From positions 620,001 to 684,000 of the forward strand of contig NZ_JAHKPN010000011.1 in assembly GCF_018860545.1 (NCBI RefSeq): a stretch of 64,000 nt of DNA. The letters run 5' to 3'. Below are positions 33,357 through 42,840 of the stretch, piece after piece. This DNA comes from Winogradskyella psychrotolerans (GTDB lineage Bacteria; Bacteroidota; Bacteroidia; Flavobacteriales; Flavobacteriaceae). Position 1 is the stretch's first letter, and every line of letters starts with the position of its first letter. Both the position numbers and the translations under genes were made by a program. The notes beneath the pieces were generated by a model. It made no database searches and was not told where the DNA came from. It was given only the letters and a program-made list of their open reading frames with translations.

Positions 33357-33911
33357 TTACTTCTTAACACGATCTTCATTCTGCTTCACAAAAGAAGCCC
33401 AACCAGAATAACTCTTCCCAACCTCAACACGACCTTCATTATAAAAATGACAAACGGCTGCGGCTAAACCGTCCATGGAATCTAGATTTTTAGGAATTGT
33501 TTTAAGTCCTAACATGCTTTGTAACATTTTAGCGACTTGCTCTTTACTGGCATTTCCGTTTCCGGTGATTGCCATTTTAATCTTTTTGGGAGCATATTCT
33601 GTAATCGGAACTTCACGAGACAAACCTGCTGCCATAGCCACACCTTGCGCGCGTCCTAATTTGAGCATACTTTGTACATTTTTACCAAAGAACGGAGCTT
33701 CAATCGCAATTTCATCGGGATGATACGTATCAATGAGTTCTACAGTACGTTCAAAAATAAGTTTTAGCTTAAGGTAATGATCATCATATTTTTTTAACAT
33801 GAGCTCATTGAGTTGCAGAAATTCCATTTTTTTACCCACAATTTTTATGAGTCCAAACCCCATAATTGTAGTTCCAGGATCTATGCCTAAAATAATTTTT
33901 TCTTTGCTCAT
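33357..33911 (-). CDS. ruvC: Holliday junction resolvase RuvC
   Basis: RuvC cleaves Holliday junctions during recombination repair, with RuvAB. The 184-residue protein has the RNase H-like core with D11 in LGIDPGTT, E in EIAIEAPFF (about residue 70) and the C-terminal acidic pair in MDGLAAAVCH (D near 146). QSMLKLGRAQGV and APKKIKMAITGNG are typical motifs. Length is normal. It is followed by the LprI-like and hemW genes on the same strand. Confidence 0.95.
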   Translation of the reverse strand: MSKEKIILGIDPGTTIMGFGLIKIVGKKMEFLQLNELMLKKYDDHYLKLKLIFERTVELIDTYHPDEIAIEAPFFGKNVQSMLKLGRAQGVAMAAGLSREVPITEYAPKKIKMAITGNGNASKEQVAKMLQSMLGLKTIPKNLDSMDGLAAAVCHFYNEGRVEVGKSYSGWASFVKQNEDRVKK

Positions 33912-33923
33912 GTATCCTATTAG

Positions 33924-34562
33924 TTAATCGCAATATCGACAACCGCTTAACGAAACTGCCACGCCAAAGGTAAGGTTAAAAACACTGCCATTAAAAGCTC
34001 CTAAACCATTCAGTGCAGGTTCGTAATTATCTAAAGACGTCAATCCATAAACGTAAGCAACATCGGTGTAAACGGAAACTTTTTCGTTTATAGCATAATG
34101 CAACTCTACACCTCCTATAAGATTCATAAACGTCTGTTTATTGTCTCCTAATGTTCCCAATGGTTTTACAAAGGTGATACCTGGGCCAACATGCACAACT
34201 GTTCTTAAGCGCATGGGCAAAAAACCTATGTACTCTGAAGGATCAAAAACAAACTGAGCGTTAATTCTGGAGTAATTAATTTTAAAATCTGGTGAATCGT
34301 CATCATTTTTAAACCGACTAAAACCATAATCTAGTTTTACACCATATTGACGTTTTAGCATATGTTGAATTCCTAAATTTACAGTTGGAAAATTTACAGC
34401 CTTAGCATAAGAGCCTTTTACAAATCCGTCTGTTGTTGGGTAATTAATCCCTACAGCAAACATCGCTTTCCATTGTGCAGTGTCTTTTAGTTGCGCCTGG
34501 CTATTTAACGTTATAAAAACGACAACAAAAAAGAAAAGGTATTGTTTAAAATAGTATTGCAT
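33924..34562 (-). CDS. Outer-membrane beta-barrel protein (porin family)
   Basis: The 212-residue protein has a signal peptide ending at SQAQ (about residue 23) and a barrel-like mature region of alternating strands: FAVGINYPTTDGF, GVKLDYGFSRFK, RTVVHVGPGITFV, VELHYAINEKVSVYTDVAYVYG. It ends in LTFGVAVSLSGCRYCD, not the usual terminal aromatic. It fits the OmpA-like small barrels common in Bacteroidota. Specific function is not evident. Its start lies head-to-head with the flippase-like gene (start 34590), with only 27 bp between start codons. Confidence 0.75.
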   Translation of the reverse strand: MQYYFKQYLFFFVVVFITLNSQAQLKDTAQWKAMFAVGINYPTTDGFVKGSYAKAVNFPTVNLGIQHMLKRQYGVKLDYGFSRFKNDDDSPDFKINYSRINAQFVFDPSEYIGFLPMRLRTVVHVGPGITFVKPLGTLGDNKQTFMNLIGGVELHYAINEKVSVYTDVAYVYGLTSLDNYEPALNGLGAFNGSVFNLTFGVAVSLSGCRYCD

Positions 34563-34589
34563 CTGTTAGTTTTTGATTTTATTTGTAGT

Positions 34590-35558
34590 ATGCCTTACAA
34601 TATACCTCACAAAATTAAACAATTCTTCTTTGTACTTATTAAGTTGAGTATTGTAGTTGGCGCATTTTGTTTTATTTATTCTAAAATTGTTAAAAACGAA
34701 AATTTAGAATTCAACAAATTTGTGACTTTTTTGAACGAAAATGATACTTTTTCATTAAAAAACACCATTATATTGATTGTTTTAAGTCTTTTAAACTGGT
34801 TTTTCGAAATTTTAAAATGGCAAAAATTAGTCAACATTGTTAAATCTATTTCCTTTAAATCAGCATTAGAACAAAGTTTAGGCGGTTTAACAGCCTCGTT
34901 AATCACACCAAATCGTATTGGAGATTATGGAGCAAAAGCCATTTACTACACCAAAACTTTTAGAACAAAAATTATATTACTCAACCTCCTAGGCAACATG
35001 GCGCAAATGACCATAACCACTATTTTAGGTGGTGTTGGTTTTATACTATTTGTGAATCGTTACCAACTTGATATAAATTATAGGAAAGTTGCAACTGTTG
35101 GAACCCTTATTTTATTGATTGGACTGATTGCTTTCTTGAGCATGACTCAAAAACGTCTCAAAGTAAAAGGATTTTCAATCGCTTCTATACTCAATTTTAT
35201 AAAATCGATTCCTTTAAAAGTGCATGGTTTAAATTTAGGATGGTCTTTAATTCGATATTTAATCTTCTCATTTCAGTTTTATTATTTGCTTACTGTCTTT
35301 GGTGTTAACATCAATTATGATGAGGCTATGATCGTCATAACAAGCATGTACTTATTGGCGTCGATTGTGCCCACCATTTCAATTTTTGACATGGTGATTA
35401 AAGGCAGTATTGCCGTATTTCTGTTTAGTTATCTTGATGTGAATGAGCTTATCGTTTTATCTATTACAACGCTCATGTGGCTACTCAATTTTGTTATTCC
35501 GAGTCTATTTGGAAGTTATTTTGTGCTTAACTTTAAACTTCCAAAACCAATAGAATAA
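34590..35558 (+). CDS. Lysylphosphatidylglycerol synthase TM-region (flippase-like) protein
   Basis: I start at the ATG at 34590 because the longer frame from 34542 overlaps the divergent neighbour's start. The resulting 322-residue protein has about eight membrane helices and the conserved LTASLITPNRIGDYGAK segment (about residues 105-121) of the UPF0104/LPG_synthase_TM family. That family includes the flippase part of MprF and proteins often coupled to glycosyltransferases. The next gene, a GT2, overlaps by 1 bp (TAATG), suggesting the pair makes and moves a glycolipid. Confidence 0.8.
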   Translation: MPYNIPHKIKQFFFVLIKLSIVVGAFCFIYSKIVKNENLEFNKFVTFLNENDTFSLKNTIILIVLSLLNWFFEILKWQKLVNIVKSISFKSALEQSLGGLTASLITPNRIGDYGAKAIYYTKTFRTKIILLNLLGNMAQMTITTILGGVGFILFVNRYQLDINYRKVATVGTLILLIGLIAFLSMTQKRLKVKGFSIASILNFIKSIPLKVHGLNLGWSLIRYLIFSFQFYYLLTVFGVNINYDEAMIVITSMYLLASIVPTISIFDMVIKGSIAVFLFSYLDVNELIVLSITTLMWLLNFVIPSLFGSYFVLNFKLPKPIE

Positions 35559-36706
35559 TGGTATCATTTATATTCATTTTTGCCATAATTATCTATCTAT
35601 GTATTATAGGTTGGCTGAGTTATGGGTTTGATAAGGTTGATGATTTTAAAGTACAAGATTTACCTCCTAAAACGAAATTCTCTGTTATTATTCCGTTTCG
35701 AAATGAAGCTAAAAACCTTCCGAAGGTATTAGAATCAATTTTAAAACTGAATTACCCAAAGTCTATGTTTGAAATTATTTTGGTTGATGATGATTCTGAA
35801 GATGATTCGGTTGCGATTATAGAAAATTATCTCGGTACATCAAGCAAAACGGATGATACTCGATTTGGAGATATTCAAATTATTAAAAATAAGAGAATTT
35901 CAAATTCACCTAAAAAAGATGCGATAACATCAGCTATTAAAGTTTCAAAATTCAACTGGATAATAACAACAGATGCCGATTGTATCCTTCCAAAATACTG
36001 GCTCGATACTTTTGATGAATTCATTCAACAGAACAACCCAAATTGTATCGTTGCTCCTGTGACGTATCATGGAAATACCTCTTTTCTAAATCGCTTTCAA
36101 ACTCTAGATTTTTTAAGCTTACAAGGTGCTACAATGGGTAGTTTCGGAATTAAAAAACCAATACTATGCAATGGTGCTAATTTTGCCTACCAAAAATCAA
36201 AATTTCTTTCGGTTAATGGTTTTGAAGGGAATGATACTATTGCTAGTGGAGATGATATATTTCTTCTGGAAAAATTTATAAAACAAGATGCTCAAAACGT
36301 ACATTATCTAAAATCTAATAATGCGATTGTCACCACAAATCCTGCAGAAAGCACTAAAGATTTAATTCAGCAACGTTTGCGTTGGGCTGCTAAAACCAGT
36401 CAAAATAAAAATTGGTTTACGAAAGTCGTTGGATTAATAGTGTTTTTAGGAAATTTGGTGTGTTTAGGACTAATTCCAGCCGTATATTTCAATAGTATCA
36501 CACTTAAAATAGCCATTGCTTTATTTATTATTAAATGGAGTATTGATTTCTTATTATTATTTAAAACAGTACGTTTTTTTAAACAGGAAGTACTTTTATA
36601 TTCTTTTGTGTTTTCAAGTCTTGTATATCCAATTTTTAACGTCTACATCGCCTTTTTATCCTTCTTTAAAACATATGAATGGAAAGGAAGACGCTTTTCT
36701 AAATAA
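35558..36706 (+). CDS. GT2 family membrane glycosyltransferase
   Basis: The 382-residue protein has an N-terminal membrane helix (about 3-22) and a GT-A domain with VIIPFRNEAKNLP (about 44-56), LVDDDSEDDS, the DXD motif in TTDADCILP (about 146-154) and the acceptor motif QRLRWAAK (about 272-279). A final block of three membrane helices (about 295-370) follows. It belongs to the processive or polyprenyl-linked sugar transferases similar to ceramide glucosyltransferase and to hyaluronan-synthase-like enzymes. It is co-transcribed with the flippase-like protein upstream. The sugar and acceptor are unknown. Confidence 0.88.
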   Translation: MVSFIFIFAIIIYLCIIGWLSYGFDKVDDFKVQDLPPKTKFSVIIPFRNEAKNLPKVLESILKLNYPKSMFEIILVDDDSEDDSVAIIENYLGTSSKTDDTRFGDIQIIKNKRISNSPKKDAITSAIKVSKFNWIITTDADCILPKYWLDTFDEFIQQNNPNCIVAPVTYHGNTSFLNRFQTLDFLSLQGATMGSFGIKKPILCNGANFAYQKSKFLSVNGFEGNDTIASGDDIFLLEKFIKQDAQNVHYLKSNNAIVTTNPAESTKDLIQQRLRWAAKTSQNKNWFTKVVGLIVFLGNLVCLGLIPAVYFNSITLKIAIALFIIKWSIDFLLLFKTVRFFKQEVLLYSFVFSSLVYPIFNVYIAFLSFFKTYEWKGRRFSK

Positions 36707-36779
36707 CAGCTTTGATTATTCTTATTTGAAATTACTGTGTATAGGGTTTAAAAAATCGTACAAAGGAAGCTAGAGAACT

Positions 36780-37256
36780 CTAATTAATTCTCACAATCAC
36801 TGGTAACTCAAACGCAGTGGTGACTTGCTGATTTCTTTTAATGGCTGGATATATTTTAGGAACACCTTTTAAACTCTGACGTAGCAAACTGTCAATTTCA
36901 GGAATTTCTTGAACCGTTTCAGGATGGACATTAATAGATTCCACTTCTAAAAATCCGGTTTTGTCAATTATAATTTTTAACGTAATGGTATCATTAACAT
37001 CATTAGAAACTACTAAATTTTGTGATTCTAAATAGTGATTGACATTAGTAATTAAGGTGTTCTGAAAACAGATTTTTCGTTCTTCTTTTTCAGTCAAAGA
37101 TTCACAATTGGTAAATGTTGGATAGGTATCAACCTCGTTCCAATTAAACGTTTGAAGTTCTTCCTCAAGAAGCTCTTCAGGATAAACTTTCTTATTTTCA
37201 AAATAATCGCACGAGGTGACGACAAGCAAGATTAAAAGACAAACAATTCGATTCAT
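36780..37256 (-). CDS. TonB-C-like lipoprotein
   Basis: The ATG at 37256 gives a standard lipoprotein signal (MNRIVCLLILLVVTSC) with lipobox cysteine at residue 16. An in-frame ATG 9 bp upstream adds MLV only. The 158-residue product has the CESLTEKEERKICFQNTL segment and a C-terminal TonB-like beta-sheet (IIIDKTGFLEVESINVHPETV, then TAFELPVIVRIN). Related modules recur in the BlaR1-type protein two genes upstream (CESLS and KNCMNSF-like segments), so it may share that protein's partner. It is the last gene of the BlaI/BlaR1/TPR unit. Confidence 0.75.
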   Translation of the reverse strand: MNRIVCLLILLVVTSCDYFENKKVYPEELLEEELQTFNWNEVDTYPTFTNCESLTEKEERKICFQNTLITNVNHYLESQNLVVSNDVNDTITLKIIIDKTGFLEVESINVHPETVQEIPEIDSLLRQSLKGVPKIYPAIKRNQQVTTAFELPVIVRIN

Positions 37257-37370
37257 TACTAGCATTCTAATAGCGAAAAGTACGATATTTTATTCAAAAT
37301 GAGGCTAGACCACTTCGCTTTTAGACAATAAAAACAAGAATGGTGTTGGTTGTATTTCGTATTGGAAATT

Positions 37371-38501
37371 TCAGTCTCCTTCTAAAAACTTTTCCTCCTT
37401 TAATTCTTTTAATCTCCCTTGAGCATAACTCAAAAATGGGCTTTTTTTATTTTTCTCAATATATTGCTCGTACAGCTTAATTTTACTATCAACATCAGCA
37501 TAATATTCATCTTTAGTTCTCAGTAAGAAAAACTCAGACATCATATTAGTAGGATCTTCTTTTAACGATTTTTGAAAGGCTTTAATAGCTTGATCGTATT
37601 TCTTCTGCCGATTAAAAATGGTGCCTAATTGTTGATATTCGTCAGAAAGCGGGAGATCTTTGAGCACCAAAGCCAATGAAATATGTTTTTCAGCCTCTTC
37701 GAAATTTTCTAAGCTTTGATAATAACTACCAATTACAAAAATAGCATTGGCATCATTTGGACTATATTTTAAAGCTTGTTTTCTATGGTAAATCGCATCT
37801 TCATAATCTGAATTTTGGGCATAACTCAAACTTAACTTTTCATGAATAAACTCTGATTTTTCACCTAAATCTAACAACTTATTAAACCAACTTACAGCAT
37901 GCGTATAATACTCTTGATGGTAATAGGTTTGTGCTTTCAAGCTAATTAGCTCTACATTATTTTCATAACTTTCTAAACCGCGATCGATATAACCATGAGC
38001 CTCTACAAAATTTCGTTTTATTAAATGATGTTTTGCAATCTTAAAAATCGCTTTTTGATGGGTGTCATCTAGAGTATAAGTATTAATAAACTCTTGTAAT
38101 GCCGTAGTATCCTTTTGCTTTTCTAATACAATACCTAACTCATAATAGTAATTGGGATTTAAACTATCGGATGCAATTAAGTTTGAAAACAGCTGATTTG
38201 CCTTATCGTACTTTTTAGTTCGAGATAAAAGTTTAGCGTATTCATATTGTAACAAAAGGTCTTCTGGATTGGCTGTAATCGCTTTTTCGTAATTTACTAT
38301 AGCTTCCCCATAATTACCGATAGCCATATATGACTTTGCAATCTCATAGTAAACGGGATCTAAATGATCTAATGATTTATAGGTCGCAATGGCCTTTGTA
38401 AAATTACCTGTATTATAAAGGTGATCTGCCTCTTCTTTAGAATTTTGAGCATATAAGCTAAGTGCAACAGTAAAACATGAAAAGAAAAAGAATAGTTTCA
38501 T
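37371..38501 (-). CDS. Periplasmic TPR-repeat protein
   Basis: The 376-residue protein has a signal peptide (about 1-18, cleaved near LYAQ). About nine TPR repeats run from residue 20 to 350, for example AIVNYEKAITANPEDLLLQY, ANQLFSNLIASDS and KAFQKSLKEDP. There is no catalytic domain. TPR superhelices bind proteins, and it probably scaffolds the BlaR1-type protein whose gene stops 12 bp upstream. The unit order on the minus strand is BlaI, BlaR1-type, this protein, then the TonB-like lipoprotein. Confidence 0.88.
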   Translation of the reverse strand: MKLFFFFSCFTVALSLYAQNSKEEADHLYNTGNFTKAIATYKSLDHLDPVYYEIAKSYMAIGNYGEAIVNYEKAITANPEDLLLQYEYAKLLSRTKKYDKANQLFSNLIASDSLNPNYYYELGIVLEKQKDTTALQEFINTYTLDDTHQKAIFKIAKHHLIKRNFVEAHGYIDRGLESYENNVELISLKAQTYYHQEYYTHAVSWFNKLLDLGEKSEFIHEKLSLSYAQNSDYEDAIYHRKQALKYSPNDANAIFVIGSYYQSLENFEEAEKHISLALVLKDLPLSDEYQQLGTIFNRQKKYDQAIKAFQKSLKEDPTNMMSEFFLLRTKDEYYADVDSKIKLYEQYIEKNKKSPFLSYAQGRLKELKEEKFLEGD

Positions 38502-38512
38502 ACGGATTACAA

Positions 38513-40855
38513 TTAGTCTTTTTTAATGTCATGAGTTTGAAAAACAATTGGCAATGAATACGATACCGCTACAACTTCACCTTCTTGTGTCGCTGGTCTA
38601 AACTTTGGCAATAATTTTAAAACTCTAACCGTTTCTTCTTCTAATTTAGGATGTGGTCCTCTTGCTACGATATTGGTAACGTTTCCAGATTTATCAATTA
38701 TAAATTGTGTAAAAATTCGTTTTTGACCTGCTGGTAAACCTAAAGAATTTGCTATATTAGTATCAAAATTTTTTCCAACGAGCTTATTAATAGCATGAGC
38801 TAAACAATCTTTTAGTTCTATAGTGTTAGACAGCGATTCGCAATCGGGATGAATGGGTGCAACTTCTACTTCGCTAAAGGGCACAGCTTCCGATCTTTCA
38901 ATATCTTTTTCTAGTTTTTTGATTTCATCTTTTAAAAATTCTACAAGTTCTTTTTTGTTACTTTTATTTGACGAATTATATAAAGCCTCCTTCAAGTTTT
39001 TTGTTTCATCAACATTTGTAGTATCAATTCCTTTACTTGCAACCTGAAAAACAATTGGTATAGAAAAAGGCACTATAACAGCTTTTCCTTTTTGTTTCCC
39101 TGGTATAAATTGAGGTAAGGTTGCGATAACACGTTTTGCTTCTTCCTCCAACATTGGGCTTGGCCCTCTCGCTACGATATCCTTAACACTACCATCGGTA
39201 TCAATTTTAAACTGTACAAAAACACGTTTTCGTCCTGGACTTAAATTATCTCCGACACTTGTATTGAAATTTTTACCAAGGTGTTTATTTATAAAACTAT
39301 TCATACAATTTTTTCGAGCACTATTACTTTCTAAATCCTTACATTCAAAGGTTGTAGGACTTTCATCGACTACTGAAAAAGGAACTTCTACTCCTTTAAA
39401 CACATCTTTAAGCACATGGATTTCTTGGTTTTGAGTATTTGGTGCATCTATGATTATGGTTGAACTATTACTAGAAATAACAAGTTTCTTAAAATAATCA
39501 TCGTTCTCTAGCTGATCTATTAAGGCATTAAAACGTTTTGTTTCTTCCTTAGTTTTATTACCTGCGTCTTCTACAAACAATTTTAACACACCATCATGGG
39601 CACTTAATTCCCAATATTCTTTCGCTTCTTTTGTGTTTTTATAAGTTCTATATTCCTGATAATCTCGATATTTTCTTTCCTTCATAAATTGGGAGAGGTT
39701 AATATCATCTTGAGTTAAGTTTCCATCTTCTGACTTCCTTTGAATATTACCATCTGCAACAAACATATTAAATGCAATTGATTTCAAAAACTCTTCTCTT
39801 GAAAGCATGTATTTCAACCGAGTTTCTTCAGAAAATCCTGCGTAATCTGAAACCTCAGAAAAATTAGCTCCTGCTTGCTTCATGGCTGCTATTTCATCAT
39901 AGTACTTCTTAATTAGTTCTTCGTCTGTTAGTTCTTGACTAGCAGCTTGTTCTTGTTGCGTCGTCTTTTGTTGCGCTCTAACGTCAGTAGAGGTATAAAT
40001 TAACATCCCAAATACCATAGGAATTAACAGCGCGTATTTGATGAGATTAAGCTGTTTTGATTTTGATTTTTGTAACATAGTGATTCGTTTTTTGATTAAT
40101 GATTTATTGAAAAATGTATTCGTAAAAGAGACATGATTAACGTCTAAAACTTGATTGAGTAAACTTGTATAATACTCCGTTTTCCCGCTTTGTTTTACTG
40201 CTTTGGCATCGGCAATATATTCGTGTAATTCTTTAATTCTATTTTGATAGATGTACACTAACGGATTGAACCAAAACACAATTCTAAGCAACTCAAAAAA
40301 CAATAAATCTACCGTATGAAATTCTTTAATATGAACCAACTCGTGCTCATAAATGGTTGGTTTTTCAGTTTCTGTAATGCGTTCACCTAAAAATATAGTG
40401 TTGAAAAATGAAAACGCAGCACTGCTTTTTATTAATTGTACGATAAGCACATTCCCTTTCCAACGTTTTGGATTTTTATATTTTAACCATAATAGCTTGG
40501 TGATTTTTACTAAAAAAATTAGGGATGCTATTACAACACCTATTAATGCAATTGTTTGCCAAATTGGTGTTTGTGGTTGCTCTAATACAATACCTGCGAG
40601 CTCTGCAGTTTGCATGTCGTAAACCGTTGGTGTTTTCGTTCCAATGAACACTTCTGGCAAATGAATTACCATATCCTTTGTCGCCATTGATTTTAATTCT
40701 GGAAACTTTAAAAAAGGCAATACCAGTGCTAAAACCGATGTCATTATGAGATACGCTCTGTTATAATTAAAGAAGGTTTCTCGTTTTAAGAACAAATCGT
40801 AAATCAATAAAAACACGGCTTGAAACGCGATAATTTGAAGAATAGAATACAACAT
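38513..40855 (-). CDS. BlaR1-type M56 metallopeptidase with two TonB-C modules
   Basis: The 780-residue protein has an N-terminal membrane region (four helices up to about residue 290). It carries an M56 zinc peptidase site H-E-L-V-H in YEHELVHIKEFH (about residue 171-175) and a second conserved E in LHEYIADAKA. The periplasmic part from about 300 on includes two TonB-C-like domains (about 500-610 and 670-775), both with a CxxLxxxxxxKxC-type segment, GxKRxFxQFxID and GPxPxLEEE(A/T)xRV. In the classic system the peptidase cleaves the BlaI repressor on ligand detection. BlaI is encoded immediately upstream (2-bp gap). The duplicated TonB-C is Bacteroidota-typical. Confidence 0.88.
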   Translation of the reverse strand: MLYSILQIIAFQAVFLLIYDLFLKRETFFNYNRAYLIMTSVLALVLPFLKFPELKSMATKDMVIHLPEVFIGTKTPTVYDMQTAELAGIVLEQPQTPIWQTIALIGVVIASLIFLVKITKLLWLKYKNPKRWKGNVLIVQLIKSSAAFSFFNTIFLGERITETEKPTIYEHELVHIKEFHTVDLLFFELLRIVFWFNPLVYIYQNRIKELHEYIADAKAVKQSGKTEYYTSLLNQVLDVNHVSFTNTFFNKSLIKKRITMLQKSKSKQLNLIKYALLIPMVFGMLIYTSTDVRAQQKTTQQEQAASQELTDEELIKKYYDEIAAMKQAGANFSEVSDYAGFSEETRLKYMLSREEFLKSIAFNMFVADGNIQRKSEDGNLTQDDINLSQFMKERKYRDYQEYRTYKNTKEAKEYWELSAHDGVLKLFVEDAGNKTKEETKRFNALIDQLENDDYFKKLVISSNSSTIIIDAPNTQNQEIHVLKDVFKGVEVPFSVVDESPTTFECKDLESNSARKNCMNSFINKHLGKNFNTSVGDNLSPGRKRVFVQFKIDTDGSVKDIVARGPSPMLEEEAKRVIATLPQFIPGKQKGKAVIVPFSIPIVFQVASKGIDTTNVDETKNLKEALYNSSNKSNKKELVEFLKDEIKKLEKDIERSEAVPFSEVEVAPIHPDCESLSNTIELKDCLAHAINKLVGKNFDTNIANSLGLPAGQKRIFTQFIIDKSGNVTNIVARGPHPKLEEETVRVLKLLPKFRPATQEGEVVAVSYSLPIVFQTHDIKKD

Positions 40856-40857
40856 AA

Positions 40858-41217
40858 TTAGTCCTTTTTATTGATTTCATTCAGTAAGGTTTCAATATCC
40901 TTAACATCCACATCATTTTTCTGAACGAAAAAGGACACCATACTTTTAAAAGAGCCTTGAAAATAATTATCTACTAATTTATTGATCGATTGATTACTAT
41001 AAGATTCCTTAGCCACGATCGGAAAATACACATGGCCTTTCCCTTTTTTCTCATAGTCTACAAAACCCTTCGATTCTAAAATTCTAACGATGGTAGAAAC
41101 TGTATTATACGCCGGTTTGGGCTCTGGTAACGTTTCTATTATAGACTTTACATTCGCTTTATTAAGTTGCCATAAGGCATGCATAATCTCCTCTTCGGCT
41201 TTTGTTAATTGTTTCAT
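40858..41217 (-). CDS. BlaI/MecI/CopY family transcriptional repressor
   Basis: The 119-residue protein is a Penicillinase_R winged helix: LTKAEEEIMHALWQLNKANVKSII (1-25 region), KPAYNTVSTIVRILESKGFVDYEKKGKGHVYFPI as recognition helix and wing, and a C-terminal dimerisation region with SMVSFFVQ. It normally represses its own operon until cleaved through a BlaR1 protein, here the next gene. No beta-lactamase gene is in the window, so the regulon is probably another envelope stress function. Confidence 0.93.
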   Translation of the reverse strand: MKQLTKAEEEIMHALWQLNKANVKSIIETLPEPKPAYNTVSTIVRILESKGFVDYEKKGKGHVYFPIVAKESYSNQSINKLVDNYFQGSFKSMVSFFVQKNDVDVKDIETLLNEINKKD

Positions 41218-41433
41218 TTTATTCTGAACTTGTTTGAGAATCTCATTAATATATAATGAAATTCATTTTTAATACTAATTTGAAATCCCGAAACAAATTC
41301 AGGATACGTTGTATGACATTTTCAAATCACACCGCTAATATAACTAAAAATTTAGTTTCAACTAATTTTTTAGTTTAAAAATTGTAACAATTACTTACTT
41401 ATGACGTCATATTAATGAATTGAATATATTTAT

Positions 41434-41931
41434 ATGGAACTATTTTTAGTGCTTGTGGCACTACTTTTAATGATTTTGGGTGTGCTTGGGAGTTTTCTTC
41501 CCGTTTTACCTGGACCACTTACAAGTTGGGCAGGTCTTTTGGTGCTTCATTTTACAGAAGGTGTAGAATTGAGTCAGACGTTTTTAATCGCGACGCTTAT
41601 AATCGCTATTTTTATTTATGTCTTAGATTATATTATTCCCGCCATTGGCACCAAACGTTTTGGTGGTAGTAAAGCCGGAATGATTGGCACAACCCTCGGT
41701 TTAATTATTGGGTTGCTCTCTCCAATTCCGTTTGGTATTATTATTGGGCCATTTGTTGGAGCTTTAGTTGGAGAACTTATACACAGAAATGATTTCAATA
41801 AAGCTTTAAAAGCTGCTTTTGGCTCGTTCTTAGGATTTATAGCATCAACCTTTTTAAAGTTTATTGTAGCCCTTATTTACTTGGGCTTTTTCATTGTAAA
41901 ATTATCGGAACATAATACGAGTTGGTATTAA
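41434..41931 (+). CDS. DUF456 domain membrane protein
   Basis: The 165-residue protein has four to five membrane helices and the DUF456 glycine/proline-rich pattern: GVLGSFLPVLPGPLTSWAGL (about 17-36), PAIGTKRFGGSKAGMIGTTLG (about 68-88) and SPIPFGIIIGPFVGALVGEL. Function is unknown; the glycine-zipper-like helices are the hallmark. A near-consensus -7 element (TATATTTA) lies directly before the ATG. A terminator hairpin (41935-41972) follows the stop. Confidence 0.88.
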   Translation: MELFLVLVALLLMILGVLGSFLPVLPGPLTSWAGLLVLHFTEGVELSQTFLIATLIIAIFIYVLDYIIPAIGTKRFGGSKAGMIGTTLGLIIGLLSPIPFGIIIGPFVGALVGELIHRNDFNKALKAAFGSFLGFIASTFLKFIVALIYLGFFIVKLSEHNTSWY

Positions 41932-41937
41932 TAGAAA

Positions 41938-41973
41938 AAACCTAGCCACATAAAATGAGACTAGGTTTTTATT
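41938..41973. terminator. Terminator after the DUF456 gene
   Basis: AAAAACCTAG pairs with CTAGGTTTTT around a 15-nt loop, followed by more T residues. Confidence 0.75.
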
Positions 41974-42165
41974 CTTGCTATTAATTCAACAATAACTTAA
42001 TAAGGGATTAATTAACTCTTGCTGACAGGTGCAATATATAGAACAGATTTCACTCTTTGCTGTGGTAAAACCGTAAACTTGCTGTGGTAAAACCGTAGTT
42101 TCTTTAATTGACAGTAGTTTCAAGCGTTTTTAAAAAGCTTAAAAATGCTGTTTTTCTTCGCTTTT

Positions 42166-42834
42166 TTATAAATAACCCTTTTCTCGTGCTTCTTTTAGTA
42201 AGGTTTCGTCCTTTCCATCAGCAACAGAGAACAAAATTTTAAGCTGTTTTTTTCGTTTTTCAATAGCACTTGTAGAGATGTCTATGTATTCATTTAGACT
42301 TTTTGTTTTGATACCTTGGGATAATAAGTGCAAAATTTTTCGATTTATATCATCTACATATATATCGCTAGAAATTGTTTTTTTTGTGTAATTACTTACA
42401 GTGCTACTATAGTATGGTGGAGACTTCAATATTTGCTGAAAACCATCAGCCAATTCCATGGATGTTAAATCACTTTTTATAAGAAATCCATCTGGATCAA
42501 TCTCTTTTATAATATTATGAATTCTGTAGGTTTCGTTAAACATGGTAAGAATCACAATCTTAGTTCTGGGCATTAATTTTTTTGCTAAAAGTGCTAAATC
42601 TTCACCCGAGGTATACTTACCATCCTCTGAACCTGGTAAACTAATATCGAAAAAACAGACTTGATAAGGATATTTTTGAGCCGCACGTTCTATCATCGCA
42701 ACGGCAGTATCACAATTATTGGCTGTATCTATATATAAGTTTTGATCCTCTTTTTTTGTTGCCATTAACACATTTTGATAGCCTTCAATAATTATAGGAT
42801 GGTCATCGACCATTAATATGTTGATGTGTTCCAT
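42166..42834 (-). CDS. LuxR/NarL-type response regulator
   Basis: The 222-residue protein has a REC domain with D10/D11, phospho-acceptor D63 in FFDISLPGSE, an insert (SEDGKYTSGED) unusual in length, and K in LIKSDLT. A linker leads to a helix-turn-helix (about 165-200, DDINRKILHLLSQGIKTKSLNEYIDIS). The HTH deviates from the usual GLTNKEIA pattern, so DNA specificity may differ. It is 6 bp downstream of the kinase gene and is its cognate output. Confidence 0.88.
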   Translation of the reverse strand: MEHINILMVDDHPIIIEGYQNVLMATKKEDQNLYIDTANNCDTAVAMIERAAQKYPYQVCFFDISLPGSEDGKYTSGEDLALLAKKLMPRTKIVILTMFNETYRIHNIIKEIDPDGFLIKSDLTSMELADGFQQILKSPPYYSSTVSNYTKKTISSDIYVDDINRKILHLLSQGIKTKSLNEYIDISTSAIEKRKKQLKILFSVADGKDETLLKEAREKGYL

Positions 42835-42840
42835 GTGAAA

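Noticed and set aside
36516..36773. 85-aa frame at the end of the GT2 gene
   Set aside because: It overlaps the GT2 coding region in another frame and has no start context or family resemblance.
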